From assembly GCA_015233485.1 (NCBI GenBank), contig JADFXO010000095.1, positions 537-11,501 of the forward strand: a DNA stretch of 10,965 bases, given 5' to 3'. Both the position numbers and the translations under genes were made by a program. Of the stretch, positions 6,143-10,965 are shown piece by piece (position 1 is the first letter of the stretch; each line of letters starts with the position of its first letter). Source of the DNA: Nitrospirota bacterium (GTDB lineage: Bacteria > Nitrospirota > Thermodesulfovibrionia > Thermodesulfovibrionales > Magnetobacteriaceae). The notes beneath the pieces were generated by a model, which searched no databases, had not been told where the DNA came from, and saw only the letters and a program-made list of their open reading frames with translations.

Positions 6143-6472
6143 ATGGGTGAAGGTGTTATGAATGCAACGGCGGCAAACTGGGCTGCTGAGGTGTTAGGCG
6201 CCAAGGAGTTGGTGCTGGTGGATTTTTGGGCAGTGTGGTGCGGACCGTGCAGGATGGTCGCCCCTATCGTAGAGGATATGGCTAAGGAATACGTAGGGAG
6301 GCTGAAAGTCCTCAAACTCAATACCGACGAACATCCAGACATCGCAAGCAAGTATAAGATTATGGGCATTCCCACACTGATGCTTTTCAAAAACGGCGAA
6401 AAGATCGACCAGCTCGTTGGCGCAGTACCGAAACATCAGCTCAAAGAAAAGATCGAAGCCCACTTAGCCTGA
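6143..6472 (+). CDS. trxA: Thioredoxin
   Basis: A 109-residue cytoplasmic dithiol-disulfide oxidoreductase that passes electrons from thioredoxin reductase to ribonucleotide reductase, peroxiredoxins and other targets. VLVDFWAVWCGPCRMVAPI (residues 24-42) contains the redox motif W32-C33-G34-P35-C36; KLNTDEHPDIASKY and MGIPTLMLFKNGE follow with the conserved cis-proline P77, then a C-terminal helix. There is no signal peptide, so it is cytoplasmic, and the length is standard. GGAGGG (6130-6135) seven bases ahead of the ATG is a strong ribosome binding site that decides this start; an in-frame ATG five codons in lacks one. A consensus promoter lies upstream. ffh starts 37 bases after the stop, so read-through into the SRP/ribosome cluster is likely. 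Confidence 0.96.
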   Translation: MGEGVMNATAANWAAEVLGAKELVLVDFWAVWCGPCRMVAPIVEDMAKEYVGRLKVLKLNTDEHPDIASKYKIMGIPTLMLFKNGEKIDQLVGAVPKHQLKEKIEAHLA

Positions 6473-6484
6473 TACGGTGCTCAT

Positions 6485-6506
6485 GGAGTCAATGCGGGAG
6501 TCAATG
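6485..6506 (+). repeat. 12-base-period direct repeat containing the ffh ribosome binding site
   Basis: GGAGTCAATG occurs twice without change, at 6485-6494 and 6497-6506, just upstream of the ffh GTG at 6510. The second copy contributes the GGGAG that can act as ribosome binding site. The same bases spell a short frame MESMRESM from 6483 whose TAA (6507-6509) abuts the ffh start. It could be a simple slippage duplication. Confidence 0.55.
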
Positions 6507-6509
6507 TAA

Positions 6510-7829
6510 GTGTTTAATTCGTTAAGCGAAAAGCTGGAGTCCGTATTCAAGAAGTTAAAGGGCAAAGGCGTATTGGTAAAAGACGATATTGACGAGGCGA
6601 TGAAGGAAATTCGCTTCGCCCTGCTTGAGGCCGATGTAAATTTTAAGGTCGTCAAGGGATTTGTCGAAAAGGTAAAGGAAAAATCGCTTGGCAAAGGTGT
6701 CATGGAAAGTCTGACGCCCGGCCAGCAGGTTATAAAAATAGTCAACGATGAACTGTGTGTCCTCCTCGGGTCGGAAAATGAAAAGATTCGTCTATCCCCC
6801 AATCCCCCTACTGTTATCATGATGATTGGCCTTCACGGCTCCGGCAAGACGACGACTTCGGCGAAGCTGGCAAGACATTTTAAGGCACAGGGCAGACGCC
6901 CGATGATGGCTGCGGCAGACCTTCAGCGCCCGGCCGCAATTGACCAGCTCATAACCCTCGGCAAGCAAATCGACGTACCGGTGTTTTTCTCAAAAGAAGA
7001 TAAAAGTCCTGTTGCCGTCTGTAAGAATGCGCTAACTGAGGCGAAAAAACAGGCACGCGATATTGTAATCCTTGACACCGCAGGCCGCCTTCACATAGCC
7101 GAAGATTTGATGAAGGAACTCAAGGCGGTTAAAGACGCCGTCAACCCTGACGAAATCCTGCTCATCGCTGATGCTATGACCGGCCAGGACGCTGTCAATA
7201 TCGCTAAGACGTTCAACGGGCAAATCGGCATAGACGGTATTATATTGACCAAAATGGACGGCGACGCCCGTGGCGGCGCGGCACTGTCGATAAGGGAAGT
7301 TACCGGCAGGCCAATTAAATTCATCGGCACGGGTGAAAAAATCGACATGCTTGAGCCGTTCCATCCCGAGCGTGCGGCATCAAGGATCCTCGGCATGGGG
7401 GATGTGCTTAGTTTTATCGAAAAGGCCCAGCAGTCGTTTGACGAAAAAGAGGCCCAAACCCTGCAAAACAAGCTTACAACCGATTCCTTTACGCTCGATG
7501 ATTTGAGAGAACAACTGAAGAAGATACGCTCAATGGGGCCGATACAAAATCTCCTGAACATGATACCAGGCTTTAACCGCATGAAGGGGGTTGATGTGGA
7601 TGAGAGCCAGTTCATAAAGGTCGAGGCCATGATTTCCTCAATGACACGAAAGGAACGCAATAACCCGCAGGTCTTAAACGGCAGCAGAAAGCTGCGTATC
7701 TCGGCGGGAAGCGGCACAACGGTAGCCGACATTAACCGCCTCCTGAAGCAGTACAAGGACATGAGGAAGATGATGAAGGCGTTCAAAAACAAAAAAGGCT
7801 TCAGAATGCCGGATATAATGCCTTTTTGA
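6510..7829 (+). CDS. ffh: Signal recognition particle protein Ffh (SRP54)
   Basis: Ffh is the GTPase of the signal recognition particle: with 4.5S RNA it binds signal sequences and transmembrane segments emerging from the ribosome and delivers them to FtsY at the membrane. The 439-residue product starts at GTG with MFNSLSEKLESVFKKLKGKG, the usual Ffh opening, with GGGAG nine bases ahead. The N domain spans ~1-85; the G domain has G1 GLHGSGKTT (107-115), DLQRPAA (137-143), G3 DTAGR (189-193), G4 TKMD (247-250) and GDARGGAALS (251-260), and EPFHPERAASRILGMGDV closes it. The M domain (~310-435) has methionine-rich helices and the RNA-binding part around GSRKLRISAGSGTTVADINR (two residues different from the usual 'S-R-RIAxGSGT'). 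Length is normal. A candidate promoter for rpsP follows 13 bases after its stop. Confidence 0.97.
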   Translation: MFNSLSEKLESVFKKLKGKGVLVKDDIDEAMKEIRFALLEADVNFKVVKGFVEKVKEKSLGKGVMESLTPGQQVIKIVNDELCVLLGSENEKIRLSPNPPTVIMMIGLHGSGKTTTSAKLARHFKAQGRRPMMAAADLQRPAAIDQLITLGKQIDVPVFFSKEDKSPVAVCKNALTEAKKQARDIVILDTAGRLHIAEDLMKELKAVKDAVNPDEILLIADAMTGQDAVNIAKTFNGQIGIDGIILTKMDGDARGGAALSIREVTGRPIKFIGTGEKIDMLEPFHPERAASRILGMGDVLSFIEKAQQSFDEKEAQTLQNKLTTDSFTLDDLREQLKKIRSMGPIQNLLNMIPGFNRMKGVDVDESQFIKVEAMISSMTRKERNNPQVLNGSRKLRISAGSGTTVADINRLLKQYKDMRKMMKAFKNKKGFRMPDIMPF

Positions 7830-7842
7830 GAAAAAATATACC

Positions 7843-7871
7843 TTTACATAAAGACAGGATTATATTACAAT
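7843..7871 (+). promoter_or_regulatory. Candidate sigma-70 promoter for the rpsP-rnhB cluster
   Basis: TTTACA (7843-7848), a 17-base spacer and TACAAT (7866-7871) lie in the 62-base gap between ffh and rpsP. Each box departs from consensus by one base. The transcript would start near 7878, leaving little leader before the rpsP ribosome binding site GGAGGG (7880-7885). Confidence 0.6.
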
Positions 7872-7891
7872 AACACGATGGAGGGACAGCA

Positions 7892-8143
7892 TTGGTAAAA
7901 ATCAGATTAACACGCATGGGTTCGCACAAGAGGCCTTTTTATAGAGTAATAGTGGCAGATTCAAGAGAGAGAAGGGACGGCCGGTTTCTGGACATAATAG
8001 GAAGCTATAATCCGTTGACAGAACCTTCGGATGTCAAAATTGACATCGAAAAGGCAAAGAAATGGCTTGGATGCGGCGCTAAACCAACCGATATCGCTAA
8101 AAAACTTTTAGAAAAAGCCGGCTTGCAGCTTCAGACGGCCTAA
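7892..8143 (+). CDS. rpsP: 30S ribosomal protein S16
   Basis: S16 is an assembly protein of the small ribosomal subunit that binds the 5' and central domains of 16S rRNA. The 83-residue product shows the family pattern from its first residue: VKIRLTRMGSHKRPFYRVIVADSR, then RRDGRFLDIIGSYNP, and IDIEKAKKWLGCGAKPTDIAKKLLEKAG at the C-terminus (listed here in parts: IDIEKAKKWLGCGAKPT and DIAKKLLEKAG). The start is TTG at 7892: this is the only start that gives the standard N-terminus, and GGAGGG six bases upstream supports it. Length is typical. It opens the rpsP-khpA-rimM-trmD-rplS-rnhB cluster seen in many bacteria. Confidence 0.97.
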   Translation: MVKIRLTRMGSHKRPFYRVIVADSRERRDGRFLDIIGSYNPLTEPSDVKIDIEKAKKWLGCGAKPTDIAKKLLEKAGLQLQTA

Positions 8144-8161
8144 TTCAACCGGAGGTAGTTC

Positions 8162-8395
8162 ATGATGAAAAACTTGGTGGAAGTTATGGCAAAGGCACTG
8201 GTCGATAAGCCCGAAGATGTAGCTGTGCAAGAGGTAGATGGCGAAAAAACAACCATTTTTGAGCTAAGGGTGGCCGCAAACGATCTCGGCAAGGTGATAG
8301 GCAAACAGGGAAAAACCGCAAGGGCAATGAGAACAATCCTATCAGCGGCAGGGACGAAGATAGGAAAACGCGCCAGCTTAGAGATACTCGAATAA
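8162..8395 (+). CDS. khpA: KH-domain RNA-binding protein KhpA (YlqC family)
   Basis: A 77-residue protein that is almost only one KH domain. Members of this family bind RNA, and in Firmicutes KhpA works with KhpB/EloR to influence cell elongation and division; its role outside Firmicutes is less clear. The sequence has the start helix LVEVMAKALVDKPEDVAV, a strand around TTIFELRVA, the nucleic-acid-binding loop GKVIGKQGKTARAMRTIL (43-60, with GKQG as the GxxG turn), and the C-terminal strand ASLEILE. GGAGGT (8151-8156) is the ribosome binding site; ATG 8162 and ATG 8165 are both possible, and the second has the better spacing of eight bases. Position between rpsP and rimM is the standard location for this family. 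Confidence 0.93.
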   Translation: MMKNLVEVMAKALVDKPEDVAVQEVDGEKTTIFELRVAANDLGKVIGKQGKTARAMRTILSAAGTKIGKRASLEILE

Positions 8396-8418
8396 CATAT
8401 ACCGGCAGAGGGATCGCC

Positions 8419-8498
8419 TTAATAAGGGGCGGCGTCTTAAAAAAAGGGACAGCGTTATTAAAAAAAAGGGGCAGCGTTATAGCGGCGTATGTCCCTTT
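8419..8498. repeat. Three imperfect G-rich repeats with an inverted end, khpA-rimM gap
   Basis: Copies start at 8419 (TTAATAAGGGGCGGCGTCTT), 8437 (TTAAAAAAAGGGACAGCGTT, then AT) and 8458 (TTAAAAAAAAGGGGCAGCGT, then TAT). The last two match over 22-23 bases except for one A insertion and one A/G change. The first is shorter and more diverged. AAAGGGACA (8443-8451) is matched by TGTCCCTTT (8490-8498), a 9-base inverted pair across 38 bases, and TTTTTT follows at 8504-8509. The wording resembles short palindromic repeats handled by REP-associated tyrosine transposases, which I recall from many genomes; this kinship is inference. It could also act as a hairpin attenuator ahead of rimM. Confidence 0.7.
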
Positions 8499-8523
8499 GT
8501 CAGTTTTTTGATATAAGGATAAA

Positions 8524-9012
8524 ATGGTAATCGGAAAGATTATAAAACCGTGGGGCGTTAAGGGTGAGCTAAAGGCAGTGCTGTCGGATATATCTGAGGA
8601 GATGTTTGCGTCCATTGATGAGGTTATGCTCTCCGGCAGCGGCACCGCGTTTAATATAATATCAAAGAAATTTCGGCCAGGCTGCGTTGTGCTGAAATTC
8701 GACGGTTTAGACACACCCGAAGACGCCGTCCTCTATAACGGTGCATCAATGGAGGCCGAGGGGGTCGGGCTGCCCCCGCTTGAGGAAGGCCAATACTATA
8801 AGCACGAAATAGTCGGCCTAAACATTATTTCCTCATCGGGAGAGACGCTTGGCAAAATATCCGATGTCTTATCATTTCCCGCAAACGATGTCTATGTAAT
8901 GGACTACGCCGGCAGAGAATGCCTGATACCGGCCATAACCGACGTCATAAAAGAGATAAACATAGCCGGCGGATATATAACAATCGAGATCATGGCGGGT
9001 CTTTTAGGGTGA
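8524..9012 (+). CDS. rimM: Ribosome maturation factor RimM
   Basis: RimM helps assemble the head of the 30S subunit, binding ribosomal protein S19 and acting late in 16S rRNA maturation. The 162-residue product has the N-terminal RimM barrel, VIGKIIKPWGVKGELKAV (2-19), where the family more often has PHG than PWG, and KFDGLDTPEDAVLYNGA. The C-terminal PRC-barrel (about 88-160) has EGQYYKHEIVGLNI, GKISDVLSFPANDVYV and CLIPAITDVIKEINI with the family's 'xIPaxxxxvxxID' pattern. Length is usual. AAGGA (8515-8519) four to five bases before the ATG is the likely ribosome binding site. Its TGA overlaps the GTG start of trmD (GTGA), so the two are co-translated. The 128-base gap upstream carries the G-rich repeats. 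Confidence 0.95.
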   Translation: MVIGKIIKPWGVKGELKAVLSDISEEMFASIDEVMLSGSGTAFNIISKKFRPGCVVLKFDGLDTPEDAVLYNGASMEAEGVGLPPLEEGQYYKHEIVGLNIISSSGETLGKISDVLSFPANDVYVMDYAGRECLIPAITDVIKEINIAGGYITIEIMAGLLG

Positions 9013-9737
9013 GATTCGATATACTTACGATTTTCCCCCGGATGTTTGATTTCTATATATCGGAAAGTATTATTAAGAGGGCCATTGAGCGCGGTTTAAT
9101 AGAAGTTGGGGTTACTAATATACGGGATTTCGCGTCGGATAAGCATTTGACCGTGGACGATTACCCGTTTGGCGGGGGCCAGGGAATGGTTATGAAGATA
9201 GAGCCGCTTTTCAATGCCTTAGCCCACGTAAAAGGCCGCCATAATAAGCACACTGTACTGCTTTGCCCGCAGGGGGCTGTATTTAACCAGGACAAGGCTA
9301 TGGAGTTGTCTCAAAAAAAAGATGGGGTTGTCCTTATATGCGGCAGATACGAGGGTGTGGACGAGAGGATAAATCTATCTGTGGACGAGGAAATCTCCAT
9401 AGGGGATTTCATATTGACCGGCGGAGAGCTGCCCGCTTTGGTTATAATAGACGCGGTCACGAGGCTGCTGCCAAACGTGCTTGGTGATGAGCGGTCAAAT
9501 CAGGAGGAGTCTTTTACAAGCGGACTTCTGGAGTATCCCCATTTCACGCGGCCAGCCGAGTTTATGGGTATGAGGGTGCCGGAGGTTCTGATGTCCGGCA
9601 ATCATAAGGAGATATTGAAGTGGCGAAGACGGCAGTCCCTGAAGAGGACGCTTCTTAAAAGGCCAGAGTTAATAGATGAGGCGAAATTGACGGAAGATGA
9701 CAATATAATCATGGAGCAACTCAAGGAGGAAGTATGA
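9009..9737 (+). CDS. trmD: tRNA (guanine-N1-)-methyltransferase TrmD
   Basis: TrmD methylates G37 of tRNAs that have G at position 36, using S-adenosylmethionine, and so prevents +1 frameshifting; it is an obligate dimer with a trefoil-knot SPOUT fold. Starting at GTG 9009 gives 242 residues (MRFDILTIFPRMFDFY), the standard family N-terminus; an earlier ATG in the same frame at 8919 would add 30 residues that overlap rimM and match nothing known, so I reject it. Motifs: DYPFGGGQGMV (51-61), ICGRYEGVDERI (110-121) and IGDFILTGGELPAL (131-144), which make the knot and cofactor pocket, and GDERSNQEESF (159-169) with the catalytic aspartate D160. The start overlaps the rimM stop and its own stop overlaps the rplS ATG by four bases. 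Confidence 0.97.
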   Translation: MRFDILTIFPRMFDFYISESIIKRAIERGLIEVGVTNIRDFASDKHLTVDDYPFGGGQGMVMKIEPLFNALAHVKGRHNKHTVLLCPQGAVFNQDKAMELSQKKDGVVLICGRYEGVDERINLSVDEEISIGDFILTGGELPALVIIDAVTRLLPNVLGDERSNQEESFTSGLLEYPHFTRPAEFMGMRVPEVLMSGNHKEILKWRRRQSLKRTLLKRPELIDEAKLTEDDNIIMEQLKEEV

Positions 9738-10096
9738 ATTTAGTAACGGCACTTGAAGAAAATTACAGAAAGGAAATCCCCGCGTTTAACATAGGCGACA
9801 CCTTAAAGGTGTATGTGCGTGTCGTAGAAGGCGACAAGGAGAGGATTCAGCCTTACGAGGGTATAGTAATAGCGCGCAAGGGAGCCGGTGTGCGCGAAAT
9901 GGTTACCGTAAGGAAGATGTCTTTTGGCGTCGGCGTGGAGAGGATTTTTCCTATCCATTCGCCGATAATAAAACAGATTGATGTCGTAAGAAGAGGCGAC
10001 GTCAGAAAGGCCAAGCTCTATTACATAAGGCACAAAAAGGGTAAGGACGCGAAAATAAAGGAAAAGGCTCGCGAGATCAAAAAAGCCGTGGTATGA
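9734..10096 (+). CDS. rplS: 50S ribosomal protein L19
   Basis: L19 lies at the 30S-50S interface of the large subunit, making bridges to the small subunit. The 120-residue product shows the known pattern: PAFNIGDTLKVYVRVVEGDK, RIQPYEGIVIARKGAG, TVRKMSFGVGVERIFPIHSP, IDVVRRGDVRKAKLYYIRHK and a lysine-rich C-terminus (GKDAKIKEKAREIKKAV). GAGGAAGT just before the ATG is the ribosome binding site. The start overlaps the trmD stop (ATGA) and its own stop overlaps the rnhB start (ATGA), so translation of trmD, rplS and rnhB is likely coupled. Confidence 0.98.
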   Translation: MNLVTALEENYRKEIPAFNIGDTLKVYVRVVEGDKERIQPYEGIVIARKGAGVREMVTVRKMSFGVGVERIFPIHSPIIKQIDVVRRGDVRKAKLYYIRHKKGKDAKIKEKAREIKKAVV

Positions 10097-10713
10097 GCGC
10101 ACTCTATGCCTTCGATGGCGAATATCGTAAGGCTGGATATAAGGTAATCGCCGGTATAGACGAGGCAGGCAGGGGGCCTCTGGCAGGGCCTGTCGTTGCC
10201 GCGGCCGTGGCGTTGAACCCGGCAGTCGAAATAGACGGTGTAAATGACTCGAAAAAACTCACCGCGGCCAAAAGGAAGTATCTTTTTTACGAAATATTAT
10301 ATAACGCCCTCGCAATAGGTGTTGGGATAGTCAGTGCGGATGAGATAGACAGGATTAATATACTAAACGCGACAAAGCTTGCCATGTCAGCCGCAGTTTC
10401 AGACTTGGGCGCGCTGCCGGATATGCTGCTCATAGACGCGCTTAAACTCCCTACCGTTATCTGCAAGCAGGTCTCTATCATAAAGGGCGACGCCAAGAGC
10501 GCCTCAATTGCCGCCGCCTCAATAATCGCAAAGGTGCTGCGCGATTCTATTATGTCTGCGTTTCACGAAAAATATCCCCAGTACAATTTCATCTCCCACA
10601 AGGGATACGGCACCAAGGAACACATGGAAAAGCTCAATGTCCACGGCCCGTGCGAGATACACAGAAAGACCTTCGCGCCGGTATCTTTAAGGATTAAAAA
10701 CGAAGGGAAGTAA
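10093..10713 (+). CDS. rnhB: Ribonuclease HII
   Basis: RNase HII cuts the RNA strand of RNA/DNA hybrids and starts removal of single ribonucleotides built into DNA. The 206-residue product has AGIDEAGRGPLAGPVVAAAV (20-39) with the catalytic D23-E24 and the family-specific GRG, NDSKKLTAAKR (51-61), LLIDALKLP with D115, and IIKGDAKSASIAAASIIAKV (129-148) with D133, which completes the four acidic metal ligands. The C-terminal substrate-clamp region (QYNFISHKGYGTKEHMEKL, then HRKTFAPV) is intact. Length is normal. Its ATG overlaps the rplS stop by four bases. Two hairpins follow its stop. In many genomes yraN follows rnhB; here the next gene is a small helical protein instead. Confidence 0.97.
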   Translation: MSALYAFDGEYRKAGYKVIAGIDEAGRGPLAGPVVAAAVALNPAVEIDGVNDSKKLTAAKRKYLFYEILYNALAIGVGIVSADEIDRINILNATKLAMSAAVSDLGALPDMLLIDALKLPTVICKQVSIIKGDAKSASIAAASIIAKVLRDSIMSAFHEKYPQYNFISHKGYGTKEHMEKLNVHGPCEIHRKTFAPVSLRIKNEGK

Positions 10714-10732
10714 GCCCAAGTTGCTGACATAA

Positions 10733-10780
10733 TGAGTATTTTACTCAAAATCAGACGAAATAGTCCTTTTTGTCTGATTT
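10733..10780. terminator. Two adjacent hairpins after rnhB, possible transcript end
   Basis: TGAGTA (10733-10738) and TACTCA (10742-10747) make a perfect 6-base stem with a 3-base loop. Directly next to it, AAATCAGAC (10748-10756) and GTCTGATTT (10772-10780) make a perfect 9-base stem with a 15-base loop that contains TTTTT. There is no GC-rich stem plus T-tract of the textbook type, so Rho-independent termination is uncertain; RNA processing or a regulator site is also possible. Confidence 0.4.
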
Positions 10781-10791
10781 CAAAACCCGTA

Positions 10792-10821
10792 TTGACGCGG
10801 ATATCATGGAAAGCGTACAAT
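10792..10821 (+). promoter_or_regulatory. Promoter-like pair at the start of the last gene
   Basis: TTGACG (10792-10797) and TACAAT (10816-10821) are separated by 18 bases, each one base off consensus. If real, transcription would begin near 10828, downstream of the first in-frame ATG (10806), so the protein would start at GTG 10836 or ATG 10881. Confidence 0.4.
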
Positions 10822-10965
10822 TAAGCATGGGAACAGTGAGACCGTCTAAGACACATGCAGAAGGGGAAGCGCACCGGTACATGGAAAACGCCAGAGGTCT
10901 GCTCAAGTCCGCCGCTATTGAAGACAATATCTATCTCGACAAGAAGCCCGTCCGTGAAGCGTTCG
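10806..10965 (+). CDS. Small helical protein resembling DUF5618 / HEPN-like proteins (3' partial)
   Basis: An open frame runs from ATG 10806 to the window end, 53 complete codons with no stop. The readable part HRYMENARGLLKSAAIEDNIY followed by LDKKPVREAF matches my recollection of the DUF5618 pattern 'RYLeNAkeiLkkagkEDgxYxDxKyVrxAc', short helical proteins that look like HEPN relatives. The role of that family is not established. Several in-frame starts are possible (ATG 10806, ATG 10827, GTG 10836, ATG 10881); none has a convincing ribosome binding site, and a promoter-like pair overlaps the first. The homology begins around residue 24 of the longest form, so a later start would lose nothing recognisable except at 10881. 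The gene lies 92 bases after rnhB, with hairpins between, so it is likely a separate unit. Confidence 0.55.
   Translation, partial: MESVQLSMGTVRPSKTHAEGEAHRYMENARGLLKSAAIEDNIYLDKKPVREAF

Noticed and set aside
7091..7792. 233-residue minus-strand frame opposite ffh
   Set aside because: Antisense shadow of a clear ffh gene; serine/proline/cysteine-rich composition without recognisable motifs.
8184..8714. 176-residue minus-strand frame across khpA, the repeats and rimM
   Set aside because: It spans two well-supported genes and a repeat block on the other strand, has no ribosome binding site or motif, and has low-complexity composition.
8919..9008. Upstream ATG giving a 30-residue longer TrmD
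   Set aside because: The added residues are arginine/histidine-rich, overlap rimM in another frame and precede the exact family N-terminus that begins at GTG 9009.

Overview
The window reads as a stretch of core chromosome from a Gram-negative (diderm) bacterium. The evidence for a diderm is a periplasmic lipoprotein carrier (LolA), a signal-peptide-bearing outer-membrane barrel protein, a TatB/TatC pair and an undecaprenyl-phosphate sugar transferase. Base composition is mid-range in most genes. Family wording and gene order would fit Nitrospirota or a neighbouring phylum, but that is a judgement from memory and not a database result. No tRNA, rRNA, CRISPR array or intact mobile element was seen, and no gap between genes exceeds about 150 bases.

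Layout, left to right. (1) Positions 1-2629, plus strand: a WbaP-type sugar-phosphate transferase (5' end cut by the window), lolA and tsaD, closely packed like an operon. (2) Positions 2649-4002, minus strand: a conspicuously AT-rich two-gene cassette made of a TPR-like protein followed by an overlapping HEPN-like protein. It has its own candidate promoter and a possible 14-codon leader ORF. It faces tsaD tail to tail and looks like a recently acquired accessory module. (3) Positions 4021-5996, minus strand: an outer-membrane barrel protein, tatB and tatC, with a 4-base gap and an 11-base overlap. (4) Positions 5997-6142: a divergent control region with a consensus sigma-70 promoter for trxA and a weaker opposing promoter for the barrel-tat operon, with a small inverted repeat over the latter's -35 box. 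(5) Positions 6143-10713, plus strand: trxA, ffh, rpsP, khpA, rimM, trmD, rplS, rnhB, the classic bacterial ribosome/SRP cluster, with three 4-base stop/start overlaps (rimM-trmD, trmD-rplS, rplS-rnhB). (6) Positions 10714-10965: two adjacent hairpins, a promoter-like pair and the start of a small helical protein resembling the DUF5618 family, cut by the window end.

Functionally the window combines envelope biogenesis (polysaccharide priming, lipoprotein trafficking, twin-arginine export, an outer-membrane channel-like protein) with translation and tRNA modification (TsaD, TrmD, RimM, KhpA, S16, L19), co-translational targeting (Ffh), redox (thioredoxin) and RNA/DNA hybrid repair (RNase HII). 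The most unusual parts are the AT-rich TPR/HEPN cassette, the run of three imperfect G-rich repeats between khpA and rimM, and the small HEPN-like gene after rnhB.
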